Shown: piece by piece, positions 1 to 10,333 of the stretch | Layout: the number at the start of each line of letters is the position of its first letter | Position numbering within the stretch: the first letter of the stretch is position 1 | NCBI GenBank assembly: GCA_002869385.1 | Contig: PKTB01000022.1 | Span: 124,001-188,000, forward strand | From: Marinilabiliales bacterium | GTDB taxonomy: Bacteria; Bacteroidota; Bacteroidia; Bacteroidales; ML635J-15 | Reading direction: 5' to 3' | Length of the DNA stretch: 64,000 nucleotides | The notes under the pieces: generated by a model | The model's database searches: none | What the model was told of the DNA's origin: nothing | The model's input: only the letters and a program-made list of their open reading frames with translations | Program-made: the position numbers and the translations under genes

Positions 1-920
1 GTTAATTCTGCCATTAAGTTTACTGCCATATTAACTTGCTCGGTTAGCATTGCAACACCACATAGATTTGGAATTAGATTGTATGTTACTTCTCCAGTTC
101 CTGTGACCTTTCCTTCTTCATCAATATATATGTCAAAAAGGACTGAATGTTCTACCATCAATGTCATAATAACTTTATCTCCTTCGAATGGTAAATCATT
201 TTCTTCGACTCCGGTAAACTGGGAGGCAAATTCACCAGCAGTATGTTTAAACATTACTTCGTAACCAAACCCAAACCCAACATATCGACCGACATAATCT
301 TTGAATTCATCTTCTATGTCGTTTAAGTTAAAATCAGCATATGGGTCAGTATTATTGGGGTCATTTGGATTAAAAGTGCCACCATTATTCCCTGGATTTG
401 AATTGTTGTTTTCACCACCATTTCCGTTTCCGTCAGATTCATTCCCGTTATCACCACCATTATTTCCATTGTCAGAATCCGGACCTGTTTCAGGGTCATT
501 ATTGGCCTGCTCATCATTTTCCTCACCACCAGATAATCTTTTCCAAGTAGAACTACCATATTCAACACCCCCAAGAACTACAAAAGGAAGAGTGAGGACA
601 CCATCTGTTATGCTAAACTCAGCATTGTCAGCAGCAAAATCAAAGTCATCAAAACTCATTGTAATCAGGTTTTGACATGCGTTGAAACTTCCTCCTGAAG
701 TAATATCAACATCAGGCATTACTGCATGAATTGTTGCTGTATTCCCAACTAAACTTAGAGTAATAGTTGCATCGTCCCTGGGAGTTGTCCCATCAGAATC
801 TGCAAGTAATAAATATTCCCCACTAATCTCTGCATTTTGACATCCATAACGTGATTGTGCCATGCTAACACTAACAAGAGCGAAAGAAATCACAAATGTT
901 ACAATAAAAGTTTTCATCAT
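1..920 (-). CDS. Secreted hypothetical protein, C-terminus outside window
   Basis: The frame opens with two consecutive ATG codons (920-918 and 917-915) and stays open to position 1, so the C-terminus lies outside the window. Residues 1 to about 21 form a signal peptide that ends near SMAQS. A globular part follows, and then a low-complexity linker at roughly residues 140-185 made almost only of Asn, Gly, Asp, Ser, Glu and Pro, as in surface proteins of Bacteroidota. A second globular part follows the linker. A TAnnTTTG promoter element sits at 930-937. I do not recognise the family. Export is likely; function is unknown. Confidence 0.75.
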   Translation of the reverse strand, partial: MMKTFIVTFVISFALVSVSMAQSRYGCQNAEISGEYLLLADSDGTTPRDDATITLSLVGNTATIHAVMPDVDITSGGSFNACQNLITMSFDDFDFAADNAEFSITDGVLTLPFVVLGGVEYGSSTWKRLSGGEENDEQANNDPETGPDSDNGNNGGDNGNESDGNGNGGENNNSNPGNNGGTFNPNDPNNTDPYADFNLNDIEDEFKDYVGRYVGFGFGYEVMFKHTAGEFASQFTGVEENDLPFEGDKVIMTLMVEHSVLFDIYIDEEGKVTGTGEVTYNLIPNLCGVAMLTEQVNMAVNLMAEL

Positions 921-929
921 CTCATATAG

Positions 930-937
930 CAAAGATA
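930..937 (-). promoter_or_regulatory. Bacteroidota -7 promoter element TATCTTTG
   Basis: On the minus strand this reads TATCTTTG, an exact match to the TAnnTTTG element of the Bacteroidota housekeeping sigma factor. It lies 10 bases before the start codon of the partial secreted protein, so the leader is very short. Confidence 0.55.
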
Positions 938-1185
938 GGATATTATAGTTTAAAAGTTCTAAGTTGATTTTATAAATTGCGTTTTTGTTATGGTCTTTGC
1001 GTTATGAGAGAATTTCTATAAACTTCATTTTATACTACAGTTAAAGGCAAAGAAACATTCCAAAAACAGATGAGTTAGTTTATTTACCACCTGACTGCGA
1101 ATTGCCCCGATAAATATCGAGGGTGGCTGGTGTTACAAATATTTGACCTCTCGAGGTCATTTTATTGCTTTGAAAAAACTAAATA

Positions 1186-1223
1186 CAAAAAGTCCACCCT
1201 CCATTATGGAAAAGTGGACTTTG
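1186..1223 (-). terminator. Rho-independent terminator of the DUF4139 gene
   Basis: An inverted repeat AAAGTCCAC ... GTGGACTTT encloses a second, smaller stem (TCCAT/ATGGA). On the minus strand it is followed by a T run, just after the TAG stop of the DUF4139 gene. Confidence 0.6.
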
Positions 1224-1238
1224 CGCTTACTAGAAAAA

Positions 1239-3236
1239 CTACTCTACTGCTATACTTTCTGATTTATTGTATTTTACAGAATAGCTTGTTTTTATTTCTT
1301 TTAGTTCCTTTGATTCAATATTAAGATCCCAGGTGATTTTACCATTTTGCTGGTCAATATCTCCACCAGACCATTCAAGTTGTTCTACCTCAACTTATTT
1401 TCTTGTTGAAACAGGGAATTGATCTTCAACAATAATCCTAATTGGAGTATTTTTATTATTTTTAATAGAGATATTCCAGCCTATGGTTTCTGTAACATTA
1501 TTGCCTATGATTTTTGCATCATTTATTTCTTTTATTCCTTCTCTTTTAATAATAATGTTTTTATCTCTGCCCAACGAAATGTCAAGAGTGTCGCTTGCAA
1601 TATTTACATCAATAAATTATTCGCCGGTAAATGTGCCATTATAATAAATACTCGATTCGCCTGATAGTAGATTTAAATCTGTCCAATCTGTAATTTGAGC
1701 AGACAAGAAAACTTCCTCTTCAACTTTAGGAACAGCATGATAAATATATTCAACATCAAGTTCAACATCCTTAATCTTAATGTCGTAGTTTTTTCCATCC
1801 GAAGGAATAGTATAAGGGATATCAATTTTATATTCGAGATTTGCAACAGTGTTTTTTACTGTATTTGAAATGTAGTTTGTGGTTTTATAATTTTGTGATT
1901 TTAGTTCATAATAGTAAGCATCTTCTTCTACATAAACATCACAGTATTTAGCACTTACTCCGCCAGTAGCAGGCATTTTTTCTATCTCATTATAACTAAT
2001 TGTCATGTTACTTGGTTCTTCTTTATCAATAAGATTAACTTTATAGTCAACTACTTGACATTCTGCAAGAACCATCATTGATGAATTCAAGTAAATGTCT
2101 TGTTGTATTGGAGTATTTCCGTTTACATATAAGCTCGGTATTTTATGGGAGTTATATCCGACATAGCTGCATTCGAGTTCATAATTTCCTGCTTGAACAG
2201 GTTTTATTACATACTGACCTTCTAAATCAGTCATTGTTCCATTGCTAACATTTCCATTTTGATATAGAGCTATATTAGCAAAAGGTATAGGTTCATAAGT
2301 TTCATCATCATATACAGTTCCTCTAATTGATCCATTTGTTGTATTTGTTTGTGTTGCTCTGTCATAAGTATTTGTATAATAACTTAGATACCATGTTTGA
2401 AGTTCGGGGGCGCTTCCTGTAAGAACAGGATTTGATGTAGATAGTGTTATGTCGGCATTTTACCAGTCTTCTCCCGAAGATTGATACACATTTGCTTTAT
2501 AGGTAATGTTCAATGGTTTTGTAATATCATTAACCCGGAAATCATAAGTTGGTTCCCAGCCTGCACTGGTTATATAGTATGAGTATATCATATCTGTATT
2601 AATTTCCATTTCACATTCAATTGTAATAGCTACTTGAGAGTATGTTTTGCCTGATTCAGCAAAGATTTTATTGATTTTGGTGTAGTTGTCAAGAATTTCT
2701 TCTTTAATGTCTTCGTATTCGTTGCGTAAATTTTGTTTGAGCTTACGTAGCTCTAAAAGTCTTTCACGATAGTAATCTGCTGCCTCTTTAATCTCAGCAA
2801 TTGAGGATCCTTCGTCGTTTCTACTTAAGTCGCGATTGTCCATTAGTAGCTTTTCCTCAAGATTATATACAGATATTTCGTCTGAAATTTCATCTATACG
2901 TTTGTTTTTTTGCTCAATCTCATCTTCGAGCTTTTTTATTCTTGGGTCATCATCATCCGGTTGATTGTGTTTGATGTCGTGCTTAACAGAAAGGATTTTG
3001 CAATTATTAATCCCATCTACCTGAATGCTATTTGGATTAAGCTCAACAGGTAATTCGTTAAATAAAACAATGTGTTTCCCTTTTGGAAGTTCTAAATTGG
3101 TAATCCTTGAAATTTGTGCACCTGTAAAAAAGATTGTTACATTGTTAATTTCTGATTCCTGTGTAATTGTATCAGGAACTTGTGCGAGAATTGGAGCTGT
3201 TAATAGTAGAAACAGCGCAGGAAGTAAGTTTTTCAT
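1239..3236 (-). CDS. DUF4139 (MuiA-like) secreted protein with a carboxypeptidase-regulatory-like insert; three in-frame TAA
   Basis: The protein has a signal peptide (residues 1-18), an N-terminal DUF4140-like part, a charged coiled coil at about residues 85-190, and a DUF4139 beta-rich domain with family motifs such as SGEDW, LSTSNPV, SLGRDKN and VEDQFPVST. At about residues 295-350 a carboxypeptidase-regulatory-like repeat (GTVYDDE ... GYNS) is inserted into the DUF4139 part. The frame is cut by TAA at 2460-2462, 1617-1619 and 1395-1397 and then ends at a TAG (1239-1241). There is no frameshift, and homology continues across all three. Family sequences suggest Glu or Lys at the first and third stop and Ser (or Glu) at the second. 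The read-through product would be 665 residues, a usual length for the family with this insert. Its molecular role is unknown, probably periplasmic or at the surface. Confidence 0.8.
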
Positions 3237-3345
3237 GTTTCTGAATTTTTATATTAGTAAAATAGTTTAGTTTAACCAATAGATGCACGATAAACTTGAA
3301 TTCCATGAAAGCATAGCAATATTTTTAATTTCATTAAAAAATGTG

Positions 3346-3353
3346 TATATTTG
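3346..3353 (+). promoter_or_regulatory. Bacteroidota -7 promoter element TATATTTG
   Basis: An exact TAnnTTTG match lies 33 bases before the ATG at 3387. Confidence 0.5.
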
Positions 3354-3386
3354 ATTTTACTCATTGATTGTAATGTCAGCTGATGT

Positions 3387-3917
3387 ATGACTAGATGTTT
3401 TGTAATATTATTTTTTCTAATTTTTGCCTTTTCTTTTTCGTGTAATGTAACTCATGATGAAGATGAAATGTATGTCCCAACAGATGTGTTAGTTAAAACT
3501 GACTCTACTTATAGTATTGCAGAAGTATTTAATTTTATCAATTCATTTGATTTTAAAGTTGAGGACATAAGCTCAAGCCTCTTTTATTCGACATTGCCTT
3601 TTGATAGCATTGAATATGTGAAGGAGTATTTAACAGAATTAGAGTATTATGGCACTTCTCAAAACTCCATTGAGGCATATGTTCATTATAGATTTAATGA
3701 AATTCTTGTAAGTGTAAGCTTAAGAGACATGCATAAGATAGGAAATCAGATTAGTTGGTTAAATGCTATTGAGGATTTACAATTACATGAGAAACCCCGT
3801 TATCTTATTCACTTTAACGTGCCTAAGGGGCAAGAAAGGCAATGGGAAAAAAGATTTGAAGAGTACGGTTTTGTTGAGTGGGCAGAATTAAATTATTATA
3901 TCGAGGTAACTTATTAA
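3387..3917 (+). CDS. Putative lipoprotein of unknown function
   Basis: This 176-residue protein has a hydrophobic N-terminus ending in a lipobox-like FSFSC at about residue 19, which suggests a lipid-anchored envelope protein. The rest is soluble and acidic with no motif I recognise. The gene is monocistronic behind a TAnnTTTG promoter element. It is convergent with the next gene, and the two stop codons overlap by four bases. Confidence 0.6.
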   Translation: MTRCFVILFFLIFAFSFSCNVTHDEDEMYVPTDVLVKTDSTYSIAEVFNFINSFDFKVEDISSSLFYSTLPFDSIEYVKEYLTELEYYGTSQNSIEAYVHYRFNEILVSVSLRDMHKIGNQISWLNAIEDLQLHEKPRYLIHFNVPKGQERQWEKRFEEYGFVEWAELNYYIEVTY

Positions 3918-4384
3918 TTATCAATTAACAATACCTGTTTATCTTTTAATGAGATATAATATTTTTCTGAAAACCTATCCATATACTGCCACTGAACTGT
4001 AAATTTGTTGCCATAGCTTTCTGTATCATCTGCATAAATCCACCACTCGTAAGTATCTTCCTGTCCTTTACGAAGCATGTGGTCGTTTATTTGTTCTGTG
4101 CCATTATACAGACACAAGGGGTTTTGAATACTATCGTTTACTAAAAAATTTAGATGATCGCTTCTCTTTGTAGCACCAAGGTCAGGAATCAGCTCATCAC
4201 AATTGTTTTTAACACTAATGGTAAATACTATTACATCAGTATCTTCAGTTGTGTTTGACTTTCTATAGTCTGGTTTTATGTCAAACTCGACAGAACTTGA
4301 GATCGTGAAATCCTCTTGTGAGTAAATAAAACAAGAAGAAAAAATACTTAAAACCAATATTAGGCATGTGTTCTTTACTTTCAT
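3914..4384 (-). CDS. Small secreted protein of unknown function
   Basis: I chose the ATG at 4384-4382 because the sequence then begins MKVKNTC and gives a good signal peptide or lipobox (LSIFSSC); an upstream in-frame start would add nine residues without support. The mature part is about 135 residues, probably beta-rich, with no recognised motif. It lies downstream of the lipase-like gene on the same strand. Confidence 0.55.
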   Translation of the reverse strand: MKVKNTCLILVLSIFSSCFIYSQEDFTISSSVEFDIKPDYRKSNTTEDTDVIVFTISVKNNCDELIPDLGATKRSDHLNFLVNDSIQNPLCLYNGTEQINDHMLRKGQEDTYEWWIYADDTESYGNKFTVQWQYMDRFSEKYYISLKDKQVLLIDN

Positions 4385-4420
4385 TTGTTTAGTTTTTTGC
4401 AATAGATACAAGTTCTGTGA

Positions 4421-5527
4421 TTATTCCATAACTTGTTTTTGTTCTTTTTTTTGTTTTTCAGCTAAATACAAATAAGGTTTCAGCATATGATTAACGAATT
4501 TATGTTTTGGGTTTTTACAAAATATTTCATTATAGGCAGAATCAGGATATAAGGTAATTGTATTTCATGTTCGGACATAATAATTACAATTGCTAAAATC
4601 AGGAATTTCAAGCTCCATCATTGATTTTTTTACATATTTAAAAGCTTTTTTACCCAAGTACTTTTTAAAACGTTTTACTGTTTTTTTGAGTGGTCTATCA
4701 ATTTTACTATAAGCCCTTCCCATAAAAAGACGAGTAATAAAACCTTGATTTTTTAGTGCTTGTTTTTTATCTGATATAGGATTGATTTCATTAAAATCGT
4801 CTAGTGTTTGTACGGTTATTGGAGTTTCAGGAACCCAATCTGCAGCATTAACTACATTATATGCATAGCCATGTTGAGTAAGATACTCATATTCTCTGGC
4901 AAAATTTATGTTTACAGGTTTGGGTGCTGCAGAACAATATGTTTTTATGTTAAAGTTGTGCTTATAATAGTTTGAGTTTTTCTTTAACCAAATGTCAGCT
5001 GTAAGTAAAAACGCAATTGCACCACCTTGTGAATGGCCTGTAATCATGAAGTTTCTATATCCCTTATCAAGATAAGAAACAAGTTTTTGTTCAATATCGG
5101 GTTGTAAATATGCAAAAGCTAATAACCAACCGGCATGGACTGCCGAAAGACTATCCGTTGATAGTTTGTAATCAAAAGTTTCTGTTTCGCTCAGTTGAAG
5201 TGTGCCTTTAGCAGGAATCATTGCAGCGTAAAAATTCTCGAGCCATGATTCAAAATCTCCAACAGTTCCTCGAATGCTTATTACAACCAAAGAATCTTCT
5301 GAAACCCAAAGGTCCCAACGATTAAGCATAGCTACTTCCGGTGATCTGTATTTCATTTCGAAACCCTCAGGATAATCAATTTTCATATTGTTCCATGGGG
5401 TATCTACTTGATATGCTGAGATGTGTAGCATTTGTATATACTCGTCGTAGGAGAAGCCGGGAGAGACCTTTTGAGCTGAGCAAATACTAGTAATAATAAG
5501 TAGAAAAAGTAATATGTTATTCTTCAT
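4421..5527 (-). CDS. Class 3 lipase-like serine hydrolase; in-frame TGA
   Basis: A signal peptide (residues 1-18) precedes an alpha/beta hydrolase of the lipase class 3 type. The nucleophile motif ITGHSQGGA (GxSxG) is at about residues 163-171, and a likely catalytic Asp is in NAADWVPE. The frame is cut by TGA at 4565-4567 after residue 320, but a good continuation follows in the same frame for 47 codons to a TAA at 4421-4423. That tail contains FVNHMLKPYLYL, which resembles the conserved C-terminal block of this family and probably supplies the catalytic His. The family normally has Gly at the stop position, so TGA looks like GGA with G changed to T. It is probably secreted and transcribed with the M28 peptidase gene upstream. 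Confidence 0.75.
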
Positions 5528-5569
5528 TATTTCTCTTTTTGTAAAAGTAGGGAAATTCTATGAATTATT

Positions 5570-6454
5570 TTAATAAGTTAAAATAATCTTTTCTGTTAGA
5601 TTTACTATTTGCAATAGTACTTTATAGTTTATTTTGTCTTCCGTGTCTGAAGTTTTATGATAATCTTGATGTATTCCCGTAGATAAGAAAATTACAGGAA
5701 TGTTATTTTCTAAAAATACAGTGTGGTCTCCTATTAAATTATTCTGTAAAATGAAATTTAATTCATTGTCAGAGTATTTAATAAGCTCAGATTTGCTGAA
5801 TCGTGAGATATTTGTAAGGGATAGCAATGTTTTAGATTCATTGTCAAGTCTACCAATCATATCAAGATTGATTACAAGTGCTATTTTTGTATTTGTTTCT
5901 TCGATTTCATAAAAAAAGTTTTTTGAGCCAAATAATCCAACTTCGTGCGCACCTGGGAAAAGGAAAATCAAATTATACTTATTAAAATCAGATTGAGAAA
6001 ATCTTGATGCTAATAATAGATTTGCAGATACACCTGAAGCATTATCGTCAGCACCTGGATGTACATCAGTAGCAAAAAAGCTTTTTGATAATGGGCCACC
6101 TAAACCAATGTGATCATAATGTGAAATAATTAGAATGGCAGAGTCAGAATTATTATTTATAAAACCAATTACATTTTGACTTTGGTGTTTTGTGGAGTCA
6201 ATAAAATACTCAAATGGTTGATAATAGCATGAGTTAAAATACGGAGCGATAATAGCGTCCTGTAGTTGAGAAGAAATGAACTCAGCAGACATTGTTTCAA
6301 ACTCTGAACCTGCAAATCTACCTTTATATCCTTCTGAACTTAATTCTGAAATTATTAGCTGTAGTCTAATAACATCAGAATTTTTATTTTTACAAAATAC
6401 TTGATTTGTGAATAGGATAACTAAGAGAAACAGTATGTATGAGTTATATCTCAT
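5570..6454 (-). CDS. Secreted M28-family metallopeptidase
   Basis: A signal peptide is followed by a peptidase M28 domain. Zinc ligands can be read in order: His in SHYDH, Asp in GADDNASG, Glu in GAHEVGL, Asp in NLDMIGR, and His in HQDYHKTSD. The usual catalytic pair Glu-Glu before the GL-GS motif reads His-Glu here, so the general-base residue may be replaced or supplied differently. The family cleaves N-terminal amino acids or small peptides, and an aminopeptidase role in the envelope is likely. It starts seven bases after the fibre gene stop, so the two are probably cotranscribed with the downstream lipase gene. Confidence 0.8.
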   Translation of the reverse strand: MRYNSYILFLLVILFTNQVFCKNKNSDVIRLQLIISELSSEGYKGRFAGSEFETMSAEFISSQLQDAIIAPYFNSCYYQPFEYFIDSTKHQSQNVIGFINNNSDSAILIISHYDHIGLGGPLSKSFFATDVHPGADDNASGVSANLLLASRFSQSDFNKYNLIFLFPGAHEVGLFGSKNFFYEIEETNTKIALVINLDMIGRLDNESKTLLSLTNISRFSKSELIKYSDNELNFILQNNLIGDHTVFLENNIPVIFLSTGIHQDYHKTSDTEDKINYKVLLQIVNLTEKIILTY

Positions 6455-6460
6455 GTGGTG

Positions 6461-9400
6461 TTATTGATTCAATTGTTCTTCTTCTGCTTTTTTAGCTGCT
6501 TCATTTACAGGTTTTTCAGGTATTTTATCAAACCTTAATTTCGTACCATCCCACCACATAGGAGTAGCATCTCTATTTCTAATATTCTCATTGAACATAA
6601 ATCCTTTAAGGTTTTCATCAAAGTTATCGTCAGCAATATCATTATGTAATTTTGCATTATTCGAATCAATACGTTCAGCAATTGCAATCCATGAAAAATC
6701 TATATTGATTCCTGAATAGTTATCGTTTGCCACAACGAACCCGTCTTTTCTTACTTCTTTAACATAAAGAGGAGCCCAGGCACCATTAGGAGATACTGTA
6801 ATTGTTGGATTCTGTCCAGGATTTATCATAGAAGAAAAATTATCATCAAATGCGATAAATACTTCGGTTCCGTTAATTTCTGCATTTCCGTCATCATAAA
6901 TTTTTAACTCAGGTGATGTGTTGGAGTATGCAGCTTTTCTTCCATTTGAAGTCTCGATAATATCAGCTGAGAAACCATCAGTAAAAGCATTTCCATCATT
7001 GTATAAAGCATACATTTCACCGGAAGTGGTAAATCCCATAAGTTCACCACGACTCCAGCCTCCCATCAATTCACCATATCCACCTGATCCAATACCAGAT
7101 AAATTTCCGCTGTTTTCAAGGAATCCGGAACCGGAACCTGAATTTGTCCAATATGCACCATAGGTAGAACTACTACTGTTTTTGTATCCTAATGAACCCC
7201 AGTATGTTCCGCCCGAGTTGGCGCCTATTGTACCACCGCATCTTGTGTAATCATTGTAATTATATCCTGCTACTCCAAAAGTATAATTGTTTCCATAGAA
7301 ACTATAGCCTTGTATCGCATTATCTGAGGAATATGTAGAATATGCAGTACCACCATTTGTGTCTCCACTTGTACCATATCGATAAGCGTAAATCGTTGCT
7401 CTTCCAGCACCATAATTACCGGAAGGTCTATCTGCATCAATAATTCTAGTTGTAGTTGTAGTTGTGTTAGTCACATCAAGATGATATGAAGCACTAGTTT
7501 GTCCAACTCCAACATTTCCACCTATAATACTTGTTCCAATTGCGCTCATGAGTGTTAACCAATTCCCATTTTCTGCAGTTATTGAAAATTCGTTGGTTCT
7601 GTTACCTGCTCCTGCCCATGCTCCATCCCAAAGTATTATACCTTGTCTTGTTTCTCCTGAGTAAAAGCCTGCCAATTCGTATGCAGTGTCGTCTGAACCA
7701 CCTTTGAAATAGGCCATTGCACCACCTGATGCATTGTCAACTTCTAGTGCGCCTGCTACCTCAAGTTTGTTTCCCGGCGCTGAGGTTCCAATCCCAACAT
7801 TACCACTAGTATTAGCAAAAAGTACATTTGTATTGTATGCGAAATTGCCTCCATTTGGGACATTAAGTGTTCCTCCACCATTCCCAACTTGAAATGTACC
7901 ATCAGTACGCATTGTACCGGTATTATTATAGAAACTCTTATTTCCATATGTTCTGATCCAGGTTGCATCAGACATATAAATACCTCCTCCGTATGTATTG
8001 TTGAGCCATCCAGTAGCTCCATAAGACCTATGCCACCCTCCACCATCATCAATAACGACATTGCCATCAATTTTCAAAGCATTAGCAATTTGGAAAATAC
8101 CTTGAGTATTTAAAGCAGCAACTGGAATTACTCCTGCAACACCCCAAGTCAAACCACGTGTTGCATCATTGTTCATATTGTTTTTTATACTATAACCTGT
8201 AACAGGGCCATAGTGATATTCGCCTGCATTACCCATATGGATTTTATAACTGTCACTTTGCCAGAAACGTATTCCTCTACCATCTCCAGCTAGAACATCA
8301 TAGTATGTTGTATTATCAATTTCTCGGCTATTCATATTTAGATTCGTTGTAGCTGTATGGTTTCCAAGATTATCGCCAATACCTGTTCCAGCGATACTGA
8401 CAAAATTACCGGCACCATTAAGGACAGTGCTTGCGCTGCCATCAAAATTTGTAGTGCTCAAATCTCCGTTTGTGTTTGTTGTAACAATTGCACCACTTGC
8501 ACCACTTGCTAAGCCTGAAGCTCTGATTGTACCAATTATATGTAATTTTTGAGCAGGAGAAGTTGTTCCAATCCCAACATTTCCATTACTGGATAATGCT
8601 GTGATTCTGGTTGTCCCAGCTGTTTGTAAAGATAGGTTTTCATCGTAGCTTCCAATGTTACCGGTTTCAACAGTTAGTCCTGTGCTAAACCAATATCTAG
8701 GTCTGTCGGTATAAAAATGTGACCAACCTGTGTTTTTTGGACCAATATCCACATAACCACTACCTGTGCTTATTCTCAAAGCTCCTGCTTGATTTCCTCT
8801 AACAGAACCATTAACATGTAGTTTTTCTGCCGGACTTGTTGTTCCGATTCCTACATTTCCGGCTTGAGCATTAATAAAAGTATTATTCTGACTATAATAA
8901 TTTATATAAGTTGCAAAAGAACCATTTGCAGCATCAATGTGGAGATTTCCGTTTGTTGCAGCAACTGAAGCATAAGAGGTTACCCTTCCGTTACCACCAA
9001 CTTGCAGATATGCCCACCATGTTGAATTTGGCCCATATAGAGAATATCTGTTTTGATACAAATGTAATGCTGCTGCGGGTGATGATGTCCCGATACCAAC
9101 ATTTGTACCGTTATCATAAATCTGACTATTACCAATGGAGTTAGCAGATGTAAATTTTGAAACGTAATTTGTAGTTCCCGAAACACCAATTCCATTTCCA
9201 TCAACTCTGGTCCAGGCTCCAATAGCTCCGTTTTCAACAGTTCTCATCCATACCCCGGCACTTTAATGATTATATCTTGGGAATGCAAGTTCTAATGAGT
9301 ATCCACCTGCACCACGTGCAGAGTAATTATCTCCTAAACTCACTACTTCACGATACCACTGTGAAGATGTAGAATTTGGTGCATTTGTATTCCCTTGAAC

Positions 9401-10138
9401 ATAGTTCCAGCCCCAATAATTTGGTACTGCATTAAAATCAGTATAAGTACCATGAGCTTGAAATTGACCAAAGTTACCTTGTGTTTTCAATCCATTACCT
9501 GCTACTGTTGTATTCCCAAAATCTGCGGAGAAAGTCGTTCCGGCTAAGTTTAAGCCTGTACCGGCTGAGTATGTTGTATTATCATCATTTGAATTTACCC
9601 ATGTTTGAATGTCACTCCAATGTTGTCCGTCTACCATGTCGCCATCTAAACCTGAACCACTTCCCTCAGTAACATTAAATGTAGTGCCACTTAACCCAAG
9701 CTGATTCCCTGCTGAATAAGTCGTATTATTGTCCGGAACAATAACAGAGCCACCACCATCAGAAAGAGTAATCTCATGGTCGGAAATACTTATTGTTTGT
9801 AATTCATTTGTAGCATCAGCATCAGCATCATCAAAATTATCTGTTGGGATAGTAAGTTTAATCCAGGATGGACTACCTGCAGTTCCTGCATTGTAATAAA
9901 AACCAGGGGTATTGTCTGTCTGAAAAATCAACAGACCTGTTGCAGGATTACTAATTGAATTACGTTGTGCTTGAGTTAAACGTGGTACCAAGATACCGGC
10001 GTTTGTAGATTTAATATCCAGCATTGCAGAATTATCTGCATTGGATCCATCGGTGTTTATGGCAACTCCTTGACCAGAAACATTAATTGATAGCACTAAT
10101 AAAAATAATAGTAGTGATGCATGAAAAGATTTTTTCAT
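6461..10138 (-). CDS. Very long secreted fibre-like protein with repeated NVGIGT motifs; in-frame TAA
   Basis: A signal peptide (ending near VSGQG) is followed by a block common at the N-terminus of Bacteroidota fibre proteins (AINTDG ... SAMLDIKS ... GILVPRLT). The body then repeats GNVGIGTTSPAEKLHV-like units several times, separated by Gly/Asn/Ser/Thr-rich stretches, as in phage tail fibres and trimeric surface fibres. The C-terminus is charged (EAAKKAEEEQLNQ). A TAA at 9263-9265 interrupts the frame after residue 291, between RYNH and SAGVWMRT; the same frame continues 928 codons to the true end. The full length is about 1225 residues. A surface appendage or structural role is inferred only from the repeats. 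Confidence 0.75.
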
Positions 10139-10183
10139 CGTAAAATAGATAATAAATTTTATAAAACTCTCTAAGTCTCAGCG

Positions 10184-10191
10184 CAAATATA
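10184..10191 (-). promoter_or_regulatory. Bacteroidota -7 promoter element TATATTTG for the fibre gene
   Basis: On the minus strand an exact TAnnTTTG match lies about 45 bases before the fibre-protein ATG. It forms a divergent pair with the antiporter promoter. Confidence 0.55.
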
Positions 10192-10307
10192 ATTATTTTA
10201 ATTATTTTAATTGTTAAGTAATTAACAGGATTTTTAATTTAATGGTTAAATTATACAAATAATAGATTCTTAATGATTTATTACTGTTTAGTTATTATTA
10301 TAATAAT

Positions 10308-10315
10308 TATCTTTG
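10308..10315 (+). promoter_or_regulatory. Bacteroidota -7 promoter element TATCTTTG for the antiporter gene
   Basis: An exact TAnnTTTG match lies 18 bases before the ATG at 10334. It overlaps the upstream in-frame TTG (10313), which supports the ATG at 10334 as the real start. Confidence 0.55.
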
Positions 10316-10333
10316 TACAAATTTCTTTTAAAA

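Larger units (their letters stand above)
921..1238. other. Intergenic stretch with short palindromes, no gene seen
   Basis: This interval lies between the start of the partial secreted gene and the end of the DUF4139 gene. It holds a promoter element (930-937), a CCCCGATA/TATCGAGGG-type hairpin at about 1105-1124 of a kind common between Bacteroidota genes, a perfect palindrome GACCTCTCGAGGTC at 1145-1158, and the terminator of the DUF4139 gene. I see no credible coding region. Confidence 0.5.

Noticed and set aside
6461..10138. Fibre proteins as part of a phage tail or contractile injection system
   Set aside because: They carry signal peptides and have no tail, sheath or baseplate genes beside them, so surface fibres are more likely.
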